Below are positions 37,951 to 47,711 of a DNA stretch of 64,000 nt, in pieces. The position numbers and the translations under genes were made by a program. The notes under the pieces were generated by a model that was not told where the DNA came from, made no database searches, and worked only from the letters and a program-made list of their open reading frames with translations. Numbering within the stretch: position 1 is the stretch's first letter; each line of letters opens with the position of its first letter. Source of the stretch: Roseinatronobacter domitianus (GTDB lineage: Bacteria > Pseudomonadota > Alphaproteobacteria > Rhodobacterales > Rhodobacteraceae); contig NZ_JALZWP010000004.1 in NCBI RefSeq assembly GCF_023336755.1, positions 151,053-215,052 on the forward strand. Reading direction: 5' to 3'.

Positions 37951-38880
37951 ATGCAGGCTTTGGCCGATGTCATCCTGCCTGTCTTCCTTGTTATCGGCTT
38001 TGGCTATGTCGCCCGCTGGCGCAACCTGATTTCCGATGCGCAGGTCGATGGCGTGGTTTGGTTTACCCAGACCTTTGCCATTCCATGCCTGCTGTTTACC
38101 GCTATTTCCCGGCTGGACCTTGGGCAGGAATTCGACTGGCGCTTGCTGGTCAGCTTTTATACGGGCGCGGTCATCAGCTTCGGTCTTGGCTTTGCGGGGG
38201 CGCGGGTGCTGTTCAAACGTGACTGGGAAGATTGCGTTGCAATCGGGTTTGTGGCGCTGTTTTCCAACACTGTGTTATTGGGATTGCCGATCTCGGAACG
38301 CGCCTATGGGCCAGAGGCTTTGGCCGCGAATTATGCCATCATCGCGCTGCATTCACCGGTTTGCTACGCCATTGGTATCACCACGATGGAGTTGATGCGC
38401 AACCGTGGTGGACGGCTGCGCGATACCGGGCAACGCGTGCTGCGGGCCATGTTCCACAATGCGCTGGTGATTGCCATCGCGCTTGGCTTCGCGGTCAACC
38501 TGTCGGGCCTGGCCCTGCCGCGCGTGATGGATGACGCGCTGGACATGATGGTGCGTGCTGCCCTTCCTGCGGCGCTGTTCAGCTTGGGCGGGGTGCTCTA
38601 TCGCTACCGGCCCGAAGGGGATTTGCGCACGATTGCCTATGTCGTGGCCTTGTCTTTGGTGGTGCATCCGGCGATCACCTATGGGCTGGCCAAGGCGTTC
38701 GGGCTGAGCACCGAGGCGTTGCGCTCTGCCGTGGTCACGGCGGCGATGGCACCGGGCGTCAATGTGTATGTCTTTGCCAATATGTATGGGCGCGCGAAGC
38801 GGGTTGCCGCGTCTTCGGCGCTGATCGGAACCGGCATGGTCATGCTGACAGGCTGGGTCTGGTTGCAAATCCTGCCCTAA
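37951..38880 (+). CDS. AEC-family permease (auxin efflux carrier-type)
   Basis: The 309-residue membrane protein has about ten hydrophobic helices in two halves and begins MQALADVILPVFLVIGFGYV, the AEC/MdcF-like pattern. NTVLLGLPISERAYG is a conserved family segment. Substrates of bacterial AEC carriers are often dicarboxylates or malonate; the sequence does not say here. It follows the metallo-hydrolase after one base and ends the plus-strand operon; murJ is convergent. Confidence 0.85.
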   Translation: MQALADVILPVFLVIGFGYVARWRNLISDAQVDGVVWFTQTFAIPCLLFTAISRLDLGQEFDWRLLVSFYTGAVISFGLGFAGARVLFKRDWEDCVAIGFVALFSNTVLLGLPISERAYGPEALAANYAIIALHSPVCYAIGITTMELMRNRGGRLRDTGQRVLRAMFHNALVIAIALGFAVNLSGLALPRVMDDALDMMVRAALPAALFSLGGVLYRYRPEGDLRTIAYVVALSLVVHPAITYGLAKAFGLSTEALRSAVVTAAMAPGVNVYVFANMYGRAKRVAASSALIGTGMVMLTGWVWLQILP

Positions 38881-38892
38881 GCGGGCAGCGGG

Positions 38893-40449
38893 TTATCGCC
38901 CACGCCGCAGGCTGGCGCGGATGCTGCGCGCGTCATAGGCCCCGATCATCTGGCCCAAACCAAGGTAGACCAAGCCGCCCAACGCAATCAGAGCGAAAAG
39001 CGCAAGATAACGCCAGCCCGCCAAGGCCAGGCAAGGTGTCATCACCTGCCCCGCCGCATAAAGCGCGCCCCCCATCGCCGCAGATGCCAGAGCAATGCGA
39101 ACCGCGCGCCTGCGCAATTGTGCATCGATCTGCGCGGCCGGGCCCATCGCCCGTGCGCCGCGCCATAACTGCCAAACCATTACCCAAGCGGCGAATGTGG
39201 TGGCCCATGCGGCCGCGACAAACCCGATAAACGGCATTAAACCAATGGCAACAGCGGCATTTACCACCATCGACGTGACGGCAAATTTGAACGGGCGCTT
39301 GGTATCCTCGCGCGCGTAGTAAAGCGGTTGCAATACCTTTTGCATTACGAAGGCCGGCAGGCCCAGCGCATAGACCGCAAGCGCCAAGGAAGTCGCCTGC
39401 GTGTCGGCATCCGTCCACGCGCCGCGCCCGAACAACACGGCCACAATGGGCGCACCGATCACGGCCAAGGCCACGGCCGAAGGCACCGTCAGGAACAGCG
39501 AAAACTCCATCCCGCGATTAAAGCTGTGTTGTCCCCCCGCCGCATCCCCGGCGGCCAATCGGCGCGACAATTCGGGCAACAGCACCACGCCGACCGCGAT
39601 ACCCACAACGCCCAAAGGCAATTGATACAAGCGGTCCGCGAAGTTCAGCCATGAGATCGCATTCTCGGTAAAGCTGGCGACCTGCCGGCCTACCAGAAGG
39701 TTGATCTGCACCACGCCCCCCGCCAGCACGGCAGGGGCCGCGATGATGGCAAGCCGCTTCAGTTCCGGGGTCAGGGTCGGGCGCCGAAAGCGCATGGCAA
39801 AGCCCGCACGCCGCACCGCTATCCACAACAATGTCAGTTGTGCCACCCCTGCAATCGGCACGCACCACGCCAGCGTAGGGCCAATCGGCCAGCCCAAGGC
39901 CCCCGCAATCAACAGACCGGTCACGAACACCACATTCAACAAAACCGGTGCGGCCGCGGCGGCGGTAAAACGGCCCACCGCATTCAGCATCCCCGACAGC
40001 AAAGCCGTCAGAGAGATGAACAGGATATACGGAAACGCCACCCGTCCGAAATCCACCGCCATGTCGAACCGCGCGTCTTGCGCAAAGCCGGCAGCCATCG
40101 CGAAAACCAGAAGCGGCATGGCGATCACGGCAAGGATCGAGAACACCAAAAGCAGCGCCGCCATGCCCCAGAACGCGTCGCGCGCGAAGCTTTCGGCCCC
40201 TTCGCCCGACTGGTATTTCTTGGAAAACAGCGGCACGAAGGCAAAGTTGAACGCCCCTTCGGCAAAGAAGCGACGGAACATGTTGGGCAGGGAAAACGCC
40301 ACGAAAAACGCATCCGCCACGGCACCTGGGCCAAGATAGGCGGCAATCATAATGTCACGCGCAAAGCCAAAGACGCGGCTGAGCAACGTCCACAACCCAA
40401 CGGTCAGAAAGCCCTTGACCAGCCGCACAGGCGCTTTCATCGGGGCCAT
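38893..40449 (-). CDS. murJ: Lipid II flippase MurJ
   Basis: This 518-residue MATE-like membrane protein has about 14 helices and carries the MurJ signatures SRVFGFARDIMIAAYLG and NMFRRFFAEGAFNFAFVP. It flips the peptidoglycan precursor lipid II to the periplasm. ATG 40449 follows the glnD stop by one base; a second in-frame ATG at 40440 (MKAPVRLV) matches relatives better, so the true start may be nine bases later. It is in an lppC-glnD-murJ unit. Confidence 0.95.
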   Translation of the reverse strand: MAPMKAPVRLVKGFLTVGLWTLLSRVFGFARDIMIAAYLGPGAVADAFFVAFSLPNMFRRFFAEGAFNFAFVPLFSKKYQSGEGAESFARDAFWGMAALLLVFSILAVIAMPLLVFAMAAGFAQDARFDMAVDFGRVAFPYILFISLTALLSGMLNAVGRFTAAAAAPVLLNVVFVTGLLIAGALGWPIGPTLAWCVPIAGVAQLTLLWIAVRRAGFAMRFRRPTLTPELKRLAIIAAPAVLAGGVVQINLLVGRQVASFTENAISWLNFADRLYQLPLGVVGIAVGVVLLPELSRRLAAGDAAGGQHSFNRGMEFSLFLTVPSAVALAVIGAPIVAVLFGRGAWTDADTQATSLALAVYALGLPAFVMQKVLQPLYYAREDTKRPFKFAVTSMVVNAAVAIGLMPFIGFVAAAWATTFAAWVMVWQLWRGARAMGPAAQIDAQLRRRAVRIALASAAMGGALYAAGQVMTPCLALAGWRYLALFALIALGGLVYLGLGQMIGAYDARSIRASLRRGR

Positions 40450-40450
40450 G

Positions 40451-43234
40451 TCAGGCGACCGAGCGGTCAGCGCCCGCCTTGATCGCCGCGCGCAGCTTGC
40501 GCTCCAGCGCCTCTTGCTTGGATTTGGCGTGCAGTTTCAGCCCGAACATGTCTTTCACATAGAAGGTATCAACAACCTGCACGCCGTAAGTGGCGATCAC
40601 CGCGCTGGCAATGGAAATGTTGCTATCCGCCAGCGTGCGCGCAAGATCAAACAGCAGGCCGGGCCGGTCGCGGGTGTCGACTTCGATAATGGTATAAATT
40701 TCAGAGCCTTCATTGTCGAAGCTGATCGACGTTGGCACGCGGAATTCGCGCTCGCGCTTCTTTACCTTGTCGCGGCCTTGCAACGCCTCTGACGCGACAA
40801 CCTCGCCTGCAAAAGTGCGTTCGATCATCTTGCGCAGGCGCGGCAGGCGGGTTTCTTCGAACGGGTGGCCATCGGCATCCTGTATCCAGAAGGCCGCCGT
40901 GGCGTAGCCATCCTTGGTCGTATACGTCCGCGCATCGACAATATTGGCGCCCACAAGCGCCAAGGCACCGGCAAACCGGGCAAAAATACCGGGATGGTCC
41001 GACAGCACGAAACAGGCGCGCGTTGCATCGCGGTCGGGCTCTGGGTGCAGGTCCACCCGGATGGTGGCGGGGGTCACATCGCGCAACAACTCTGCGAAAA
41101 CGGCATGGGTCGAGGTGGGCAAACCTTGCCAATAAGGCGCATAATGGCGGGCCAATTCGGTGCGACGGTCGCCCGAGGGCCAGTCGGCCAGCGCCGTGCG
41201 CAAGGCGCGTTTGGCTTCATCCGAGCGGTTCTCGCGATTGAGGTCTTCCAACCCGTTTTCCAGCGCATTCGCGGTTTCGCGGTAAAGCTGGCGCAGCAGT
41301 TGTGCTTTCCAGTTATTCCAGGTGCCCGGCCCGACGCCGCGAATGTCGCACACGGTCAGCACGGTCAGTAGGTCCAGCCTTTCGCGGGTTTTGACCAGCT
41401 TGGCAAAGTCGCGCACCGTGCGTGGGTCTGAAATGTCGCGTTTCTGCGCCGTGTCGGACATCAGCAGATGATAGCGCACCAACCATTCGACGGTATCGCA
41501 CTCTGCCCGCTTCAGCCCCAGCGCCGGGGCCACGCGCCGTGCGATCTGTGCGCCCAGAACGGCATGATCTTCGGGCCGCCCCTTGCCAATATCATGCAAC
41601 AGCAGCGCAATGAACAAGACCCTCCGGTTCACCCCGTTGCGCAAGATGCGCGAGGCGATGGGCAGTTCCTCGACCAGTTCTTCGCGCTCGATCTGGGCCA
41701 ATGTGCTGACGCATTGGATCGTATGCTCGTCCACCGTGTAATGGTGGTAGACGTTGAACTGCATCATTGCCACGATTGGCTCGAATTCGGGGATGAAGGC
41801 TGCCAAGGCCCCCAGCTCGTTCATCCGACGCAGCGCGCGTTCAGGGTTGCCGTGCTTCAGCAGCAGGCGCATGAAAATCTTGCGCGCCTCTGGCTCGGCG
41901 CGCAATTTCGCGTCGATCAGGTGCAGATTGGCCGCGACCAGCCGCATCGCATTGGGGTGCATCAGGTAGCCCGTAACCAGTGCCTCTTCGAAGATGCGCA
42001 GCATGTTCAAAGGGTCCGACAGAAACGCGGCCTCGTCCTCTATATCCAGCCGGTTTTGCACCACGCGCAGGCTGTGGCGCATTTTCTTGCGGCGGTTCAG
42101 GAAGTTGCGCAGCAACGGCTCGCGTTTGACATGGCGCGCCTCCAGTTCGGTCAGGAAAATGCGGGTCAGTTCACCGACGCGGGTGGCGTTGCGGAAATAG
42201 TCCTGCATGAAATGCTCGACCCCGCGCCGCCCACCGTGGTCAGTATAGCCCATGCGATCCGCCACGCCGACTTGAATGTCGAAAGTCAGTTGCTCGACCG
42301 GGCGCCCGGCAATATGATGCATATGACAGCGCACAGCCCAGAGGAATGTCTCTGCTTCCCGGAAAGCCTCGTATTCCTCCAGCCGAAAGAAGCCCAGCGC
42401 GACCAGTTCGCGGGCTTGGTCCACCTCATGGATATACTTGGCGATCCAATACAGGGTTTGCAGGTCACGCAAACCTCCTTTGCCTTCCTTGACATTCGGT
42501 TCCAGCAAATAGCGTTGATTGCCGATCTTGCTTAGTCGGCCGTCGCGTTCGGCCAACTTCGCTTCGACGAAATCGGCATGCGTCTTGGCGAACAATTCCG
42601 ACCATAGCCGCGTGCGCAGGGTTTGCGCCAAGGCCGCATTTCCATGCAGGAAACGATGCTCCAACAGCGCCGTTCGAATGGTGATGTCCCCCTTCCCAAG
42701 GCGCAGGCATTCATCGACGCTGCGGCTGGCATGACCGACCTTCAGCTTCAGATCCCACAACACATACAAGGTGGATTCGATCACCTGTTCGACCCAGCCC
42801 GTGACCTTCCACGGCACAAGGAACAACAGGTCGATGTCGGATTGCGGGGCCATCTCGGCCCGGCCATAGCCGCCGACGGCCAGCGTTGCGATCCGTTCGC
42901 CATCCGACGGGTTGGGGTTAGGGTGCAAGCGGGCCTGCACGGCTTGCAGCGCGGTGGTCACAATACAATCCGTCAGCCACGAATTTGCAGCGGTGAAATC
43001 ACGCGCGTCGCGTGGATGCGCGCGATACAGCGCTTCCAGCCGCGCTTGCCCATCGGTCAGGGCCGCTTTCAGAAGGGTAACAAGCTCTGCACGCATGGCG
43101 CGAGAATCCTGTGCTGCAGACAATGCAGACGCAACGCGGCCATTCAACGCCGCAAGGTCCAGTATATCCGCACAGGCAAATGGCCCGAACGCAAGCGGTC
43201 CGGGTCCATCATCGGGACGCTCGGCCAAGGCCAC
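40451..43234 (-). CDS. glnD: PII uridylyltransferase/uridylyl-removing enzyme GlnD
   Basis: The 927-residue protein has a nucleotidyltransferase domain with VGGYGRAEMAPQSDIDLLF at residues 120-138, an HD domain LLHDIGKGRPEDHAVLG near residue 545 that removes UMP, and two C-terminal ACT domains (about 735-810 and 845-920) that sense glutamine. GlnD uridylylates PII proteins and controls nitrogen assimilation. It lies 2 bp after the LppC-like gene. The glnD-murJ neighbourhood is known in this group. Confidence 0.96.
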   Translation of the reverse strand: MALAERPDDGPGPLAFGPFACADILDLAALNGRVASALSAAQDSRAMRAELVTLLKAALTDGQARLEALYRAHPRDARDFTAANSWLTDCIVTTALQAVQARLHPNPNPSDGERIATLAVGGYGRAEMAPQSDIDLLFLVPWKVTGWVEQVIESTLYVLWDLKLKVGHASRSVDECLRLGKGDITIRTALLEHRFLHGNAALAQTLRTRLWSELFAKTHADFVEAKLAERDGRLSKIGNQRYLLEPNVKEGKGGLRDLQTLYWIAKYIHEVDQARELVALGFFRLEEYEAFREAETFLWAVRCHMHHIAGRPVEQLTFDIQVGVADRMGYTDHGGRRGVEHFMQDYFRNATRVGELTRIFLTELEARHVKREPLLRNFLNRRKKMRHSLRVVQNRLDIEDEAAFLSDPLNMLRIFEEALVTGYLMHPNAMRLVAANLHLIDAKLRAEPEARKIFMRLLLKHGNPERALRRMNELGALAAFIPEFEPIVAMMQFNVYHHYTVDEHTIQCVSTLAQIEREELVEELPIASRILRNGVNRRVLFIALLLHDIGKGRPEDHAVLGAQIARRVAPALGLKRAECDTVEWLVRYHLLMSDTAQKRDISDPRTVRDFAKLVKTRERLDLLTVLTVCDIRGVGPGTWNNWKAQLLRQLYRETANALENGLEDLNRENRSDEAKRALRTALADWPSGDRRTELARHYAPYWQGLPTSTHAVFAELLRDVTPATIRVDLHPEPDRDATRACFVLSDHPGIFARFAGALALVGANIVDARTYTTKDGYATAAFWIQDADGHPFEETRLPRLRKMIERTFAGEVVASEALQGRDKVKKREREFRVPTSISFDNEGSEIYTIIEVDTRDRPGLLFDLARTLADSNISIASAVIATYGVQVVDTFYVKDMFGLKLHAKSKQEALERKLRAAIKAGADRSVA

Positions 43235-43236
43235 GA

Positions 43237-44403
43237 TCAGAACCCACCCCCGCCAAAGCTGCGCGGCGCCGGGCTGATGACAACGCTCTGGCCGTCCCGG
43301 ATTTCTGCAATCGCCAGACCACGCTCATTGGTGCCGTCCGGGCGGAAGCGGAACACGCCCGTCACCCCGGCAAACCCCGACCCTTGCGTAATGCGCTGCG
43401 CCGTCAGCGCATCGGACCCGCCCGCGCGCAGCAGCGCCCCGACTGCGGCCACCGCGTCATAACCCAGCGACGCGACGGGATGCGGTGCCTCGCCATAACT
43501 GCCCATGTAGCGCGCATCAAACTGGCGCGTAAGACCGGGATCGGGCAAGGCGAACCAACCACCCTGAAGGCCCAAAAGCGACATGGTGCTGGCCGGAATA
43601 TCCCACCGTGTCAGCCCGGCATATTGAAAGCTCTGCGGCGACAGCCCGTTCTGCGGCAAAAGCTCTGCCAACAAGGGCAAGGCACCTTCGGACCCGGCGG
43701 TGAACATCAGCGTTTGCGCGTTGCTGGAGCGCGCCTTGGACGCGATATTCGGCAGCGCCTGCACCACGCCTTGTTGCGAGAACGGATAGCTTTCCAGCGC
43801 AACAAGCTCTGCCGAACTCCGGCTGGCGGCCCGCTGCACAGCAGAGGTTGCAACATCTCCGGCCTGGTTCTGCTCGGCCACCAGCATGACCCGGCCCTTG
43901 CCTTGGCTGGCGGCAAAATCCATCAGGCGGGTCGCAGTATTGTCAAACATCGGCCCCAGCAAGAAGACATTGCGCGATGCCGCCGAGGGGTTGTTCGAAA
44001 AGCTGAGCACATTCACGCCAGAAGCGGCAACCGCCTGCCCAACCGCCCGCGCGGAATCTGCAAAGAGCGGGCCAAGGATGATCTTGGCACCGTCACCCAG
44101 CGCCTGCTGGGCCACGCTGGCCGCGCGCCCGGCATCGCCCGCGGTCTGGTACACCCGCAGATCAATCTGGACACCCTGCAAATCGGCGATGGCCAGCCTT
44201 GCCGCATTCTCAAGGCTCGTGGCTAGCACATCGCGGCCTTCGTCGCCCGACCCTCCGGGCACCAGAAGCGCCACTGTCACGGGCCGATCGGTATTCACGC
44301 CGATGCCAGCCACGGGGCCAATACCCCCCTCACACCCGGCCAGCAACACGGCCGACACAAGGCCAGCGACAACACCGCGACGCCCAATCAATTTCCGAAA
44401 CAT
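43237..44403 (-). CDS. LppC/LpoA-like lipoprotein, penicillin-binding protein activator
   Basis: The 388-residue protein has a lipobox LLAGC (C24) and a periplasmic-binding-protein type 1 fold (VALLVPGGSGDEGRDV, KIILGPLFADSAR), the LppC C-terminal domain of LpoA. LpoA activates PBP1a in E. coli. The proximity of rsmI and yraN on the other strand repeats the E. coli yraL-lpoA-yraN grouping. ATG 44403 starts MFRKLIGRR; the open frame runs further upstream without meaning. Confidence 0.85.
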   Translation of the reverse strand: MFRKLIGRRGVVAGLVSAVLLAGCEGGIGPVAGIGVNTDRPVTVALLVPGGSGDEGRDVLATSLENAARLAIADLQGVQIDLRVYQTAGDAGRAASVAQQALGDGAKIILGPLFADSARAVGQAVAASGVNVLSFSNNPSAASRNVFLLGPMFDNTATRLMDFAASQGKGRVMLVAEQNQAGDVATSAVQRAASRSSAELVALESYPFSQQGVVQALPNIASKARSSNAQTLMFTAGSEGALPLLAELLPQNGLSPQSFQYAGLTRWDIPASTMSLLGLQGGWFALPDPGLTRQFDARYMGSYGEAPHPVASLGYDAVAAVGALLRAGGSDALTAQRITQGSGFAGVTGVFRFRPDGTNERGLAIAEIRDGQSVVISPAPRSFGGGGF

Positions 44404-44562
44404 TTTTGCACCTTCCCGAACACGCTTACTTAGCCGGAGATTACGCAAGGCCCGCCTTGAAGTAAACGCCCCAAGACCGACGGAACGGCCGGCGCGCTTG
44501 CGGTTCGGACCTGCTTCGGGGCACAAGGGCAGATGTCGACCTGACACGAAAGTAACGTCATC

Positions 44563-45411
44563 ATGCCTTCCATTGACCCCGGCCTGCACCTGATCGCCAC
44601 GCCCATCGGTGCGGCTCGCGACATTACCTTGCGCGCGCTCGACTTGCTGGAGGGCTGCGATCTGCTTGTCGCAGAAGACACACGCAGCCTGCGCCGATTG
44701 ATGGAATTGCACGGTGTCAGCCTGAACGGACGCCGGGTGCTGCCGTATCACGATCATAACGGCGCACAGATGCGCCCAAAGCTGCTAACAGCGCTGCAAG
44801 ACGGGAAATCCGTGCTTTACGCGTCCGAGGCCGGAACGCCGCTGGTGTCGGACCCCGGCTTTGGACTGGCGCGCGCAGCCATCGACGCAGGGCTGCCGGT
44901 GCTGTCGGCCCCCGGCGCCTCTGCCGTGATGGCTGCGCTTTGTGTCGCTGGCCTGCCCAGCGACCGGTTCTGCTTCATGGGCTTTCCACCCGCACAAGCC
45001 GGGGCACGCAAACAAATGCTGCAAGAGGCCGCCATCATTCCGGCCACGCTGCTCTTTTACGAATCGCCGAAACGTATTCACCGATTATTAGGGGAACTCT
45101 GCGACACTCTGGGAGCAGATCGCCAGGCCGCGCTCTGCCGCGAATTAACCAAACGCCACGAAGAGGTATTGCGCATGCCCTTGGGGGAGATGACACTGTC
45201 CATACAGGATCGCACGCTGAAGGGCGAAATCGTGCTGGTCGTGGATCGTGCGCCGCCACGGGTCGCGGACGCGGCCACGCTGGATGCGGCCCTGGATACT
45301 GCGCTGCGCAAGATGTCGGTGAAGGAAGCAGCGGCACATGTGGCCCGCGACCTTGGGCTGCCACGGCGCGACGTATATCAGGCCGCGCTGCAAAAGGGGA
45401 AAGATGAATGA
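44563..45411 (+). CDS. rsmI: 16S rRNA (cytidine-1402-2'-O)-methyltransferase RsmI
   Basis: The 282-residue tetrapyrrole-methylase-fold enzyme has IATPIGAARDITLRAL near the start, EDTRSLRRLM, ASEAGTPLVSDPGF and APGASAVMAAL for AdoMet binding, and YESPKRIHRLL. It methylates the ribose of C1402 in 16S rRNA. Its stop overlaps yraN as ATGA. It is divergent from the LppC gene with a 159-bp gap. Confidence 0.95.
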   Translation: MPSIDPGLHLIATPIGAARDITLRALDLLEGCDLLVAEDTRSLRRLMELHGVSLNGRRVLPYHDHNGAQMRPKLLTALQDGKSVLYASEAGTPLVSDPGFGLARAAIDAGLPVLSAPGASAVMAALCVAGLPSDRFCFMGFPPAQAGARKQMLQEAAIIPATLLFYESPKRIHRLLGELCDTLGADRQAALCRELTKRHEEVLRMPLGEMTLSIQDRTLKGEIVLVVDRAPPRVADAATLDAALDTALRKMSVKEAAAHVARDLGLPRRDVYQAALQKGKDE

Positions 45412-45761
45412 AACAAGCCCGCAACCATCTTGCAGGCCTCGCCGCCGAAGACAGCGTTCTGCGTGACTATACGGCAAAAGGATACAGGCTGCTTGATCGG
45501 CGCTATCGCGGTCAGGGCGGAGAGATTGATCTTGTCCTTGGCCGGGGCGATGACGTCATCTTTGTCGAGGTCAAGAAAAGCAAAAGCTTCGACGCGGCGC
45601 GAGCACGGCTTGGAGAGCGCCAAATCCTGCGTATCTTTTCAGCCGCGGCCGAATTTTTGGGTGGGCAACCCAAGGGACAACTGACCGAAACCCGCTTCGA
45701 TCTGGCACTCGTCAATGCTCGGGGAGAGGTCGCTATCATGGAAAATGCACTCTGGCCCTGA
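45408..45761 (+). CDS. yraN: UPF0102 family protein YraN
   Basis: The 117-residue PD-(D/E)xK-like protein carries GGEIDLVLGRGDDVIFVEVK, the restriction-endonuclease-fold core of UPF0102, with acidic E/D and E-x-K residues. Function is unproven; a role in DNA uptake or recombination has been suggested. It is translated from the rsmI overlap, as is common. Confidence 0.92.
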   Translation: MKQARNHLAGLAAEDSVLRDYTAKGYRLLDRRYRGQGGEIDLVLGRGDDVIFVEVKKSKSFDAARARLGERQILRIFSAAAEFLGGQPKGQLTETRFDLALVNARGEVAIMENALWP

Positions 45762-45834
45762 CCGCATGCCATTGTAACACGCCCGTTCCTGGTCCATCTA
45801 AAGCATAAATGCAGCTAGGCACAGGACAGACGAC

Positions 45835-46797
45835 ATGGCGCTACGCGTGGCCTTTCAGATGGACCCGATCGAAGCCGTTGATATCGACGGCGACAGCAGT
45901 TTTCGCATAGCGCTGGAAGCGCAACTGCGCGGGCATGAGGTTTTCGTCTACACGCCAGACCGGCTCAGCTACCGCGAAGGCCGGGTCATGGCGCAGGCAC
46001 AGGCCGCAACATTGCGGCGCACGCATGGCGATCATGTCACGCTGGGGCCGGTTGTGGATCTGGATCTGGCAACGCTCGATGTCGTGTGGCTCAGACAAGA
46101 CCCACCTTTCGACATGGGCTACATCACCACGACGCACCTTCTGGACATGATCCATCCGGACACGCTTGTGGTGAATGACCCGTTCTGGGTGCGCAACTAT
46201 CCCGAAAAATTGCTCGTCCTGCGCTTCCCCGATCTGACACCACCCACCATGATCGCCCGTGACCTTGCCACGATCCGCGCCTTCAAGGCCGAGCATGGCG
46301 ATGTGATCTTGAAACCGCTCTACGGCAATGGCGGCGCGGGCGTGTTCCGGCTGGACCCGAATGACCGAAATCTTGCATCGCTGCACGAACTGTTCAGCGG
46401 CATCAACCGAGAGCCATTGATCGTGCAGAAATACCTGCCGGCCGTCAGCAAGGGCGACAAGCGCATCATCTTGGTCAATGGCGACCCGGTTGGCGCCATC
46501 AACCGCGTGCCAGCGGCGGGCGAGACGCGGTCGAACATGCATGTTGGCGGCCGCGCCGAAAAGGTGGAACTGACCGAACGCGACCGCGAAATCTGCGCGG
46601 CGATTGGCCCGCTGTTGCGTGAAAAGGGACAGATATTTGTCGGCATCGATGTGATCGGCGACTGGCTGACAGAGATCAACCTGACCTCGCCCACCGGGTT
46701 GCAGGAACTGGAACGCTTTGACGGCACCAACAGCGCCGCCCTGATATGGGAGGCGATCGAGGCCAAGCGCAGCGGGCCCAAGAACACAGGCGCATGA
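45835..46797 (+). CDS. gshB: Glutathione synthetase
   Basis: GshB joins gamma-glutamylcysteine and glycine. The 320-residue ATP-grasp enzyme has [35 protein letters not shown], the ATP-grasp core [18 protein letters not shown] and [14 protein letters not shown] near the end. It begins 73 bp after yraN and its stop overlaps the hydrolase gene as ATGA. Confidence 0.96.
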   Translation: MALRVAFQMDPIEAVDIDGDSSFRIALEAQLRGHEVFVYTPDRLSYREGRVMAQAQAATLRRTHGDHVTLGPVVDLDLATLDVVWLRQDPPFDMGYITTTHLLDMIHPDTLVVNDPFWVRNYPEKLLVLRFPDLTPPTMIARDLATIRAFKAEHGDVILKPLYGNGGAGVFRLDPNDRNLASLHELFSGINREPLIVQKYLPAVSKGDKRIILVNGDPVGAINRVPAAGETRSNMHVGGRAEKVELTERDREICAAIGPLLREKGQIFVGIDVIGDWLTEINLTSPTGLQELERFDGTNSAALIWEAIEAKRSGPKNTGA

Positions 46798-47711
46798 GTT
46801 GGCAACTGAAGATCCTGCGGGTGTTCCTGCGCCAGGTCGCCCGCCGGTCGCTTGCGCGCCAGCCAGATAGTGTTTCCGCCCGCAAATGGTTCGAGCGCGG
46901 CGCATGGCTGAACGCGCGCGGACGACCACATACCAATTTCAGCCCCGACAGTTTGGGCACTGTGCCCGCCCTCTGGACTGCCCTGCCAAACTCAGGCGCT
47001 CCGGTGATCCTGTTTTTTCATGGCGGCGGTTATGTCATGGGCAACCCGCGCACCCATGCAGCCCTTGCGGCTTACCTGAAGCGCAAGACGGGGCTGGAGG
47101 TTTGCTTGCCCGATTACCGGCTTGCCCCCGAGCATCCGTTCCCCGCCGCTTTTGATGATGCGTTGACCGCGTGGCGCGCCCTGATCGCCAAGGGGCACGC
47201 CCCCGAACGGATCATACTCGGTGGCGACTCGGCGGGTGGCGGGTTGGCCTTGGCGTTGCTTGGCCACCTTTGCACTACAGGCCAGCCGCGCCCGGCTTGC
47301 GGCTTCGCCTTCTCGCCCTTCACCGATCTGGCGCTGGAGGGGCCATCGATCACGCTTAACGCCAACAGCGAAATCCTGCTGCCCATCTCGCGGCTGGAGC
47401 GGCTGCGCGAACGTGTTCTCCAAGGGGCGGACCCACGCGACCCGCGCATTTCGCCGCTTTACGGCGCTTTCGCAGGCGCGCCACCGGTGCTGATACAGGT
47501 CGCGCGCACGGAAATCCTGCATTCGGATTCGACCCGCATGGTGCAGCATCTGCGCGCGCAAGGCGTAGATGTAACCCTGCAAGAGCGCGGGAACCTGCCG
47601 CATGTCTGGCAATATTTCCACGGCTGGCTGCCAGAGGCGCGAAAATCGCTGGCAGAGGCAGCACAGTTCATACGCGCGCAGGCTGGTCCGCCCCCATCAG
47701 TCGAAAACTGA
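46794..47711 (+). CDS. Alpha/beta hydrolase, HSL-type esterase
   Basis: The 305-residue hydrolase has the oxyanion motif [10 protein letters not shown], the nucleophile in [14 protein letters not shown], and candidates for the acid and histidine in [10 protein letters not shown] and [10 protein letters not shown]. This is the hormone-sensitive-lipase/BD-FAE esterase class. Natural substrate is unknown. It overlaps gshB by 4 bp and its 3' end overlaps the convergent comM gene by 44 bp. Confidence 0.88.
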   Translation: MSWQLKILRVFLRQVARRSLARQPDSVSARKWFERGAWLNARGRPHTNFSPDSLGTVPALWTALPNSGAPVILFFHGGGYVMGNPRTHAALAAYLKRKTGLEVCLPDYRLAPEHPFPAAFDDALTAWRALIAKGHAPERIILGGDSAGGGLALALLGHLCTTGQPRPACGFAFSPFTDLALEGPSITLNANSEILLPISRLERLRERVLQGADPRDPRISPLYGAFAGAPPVLIQVARTEILHSDSTRMVQHLRAQGVDVTLQERGNLPHVWQYFHGWLPEARKSLAEAAQFIRAQAGPPPSVEN

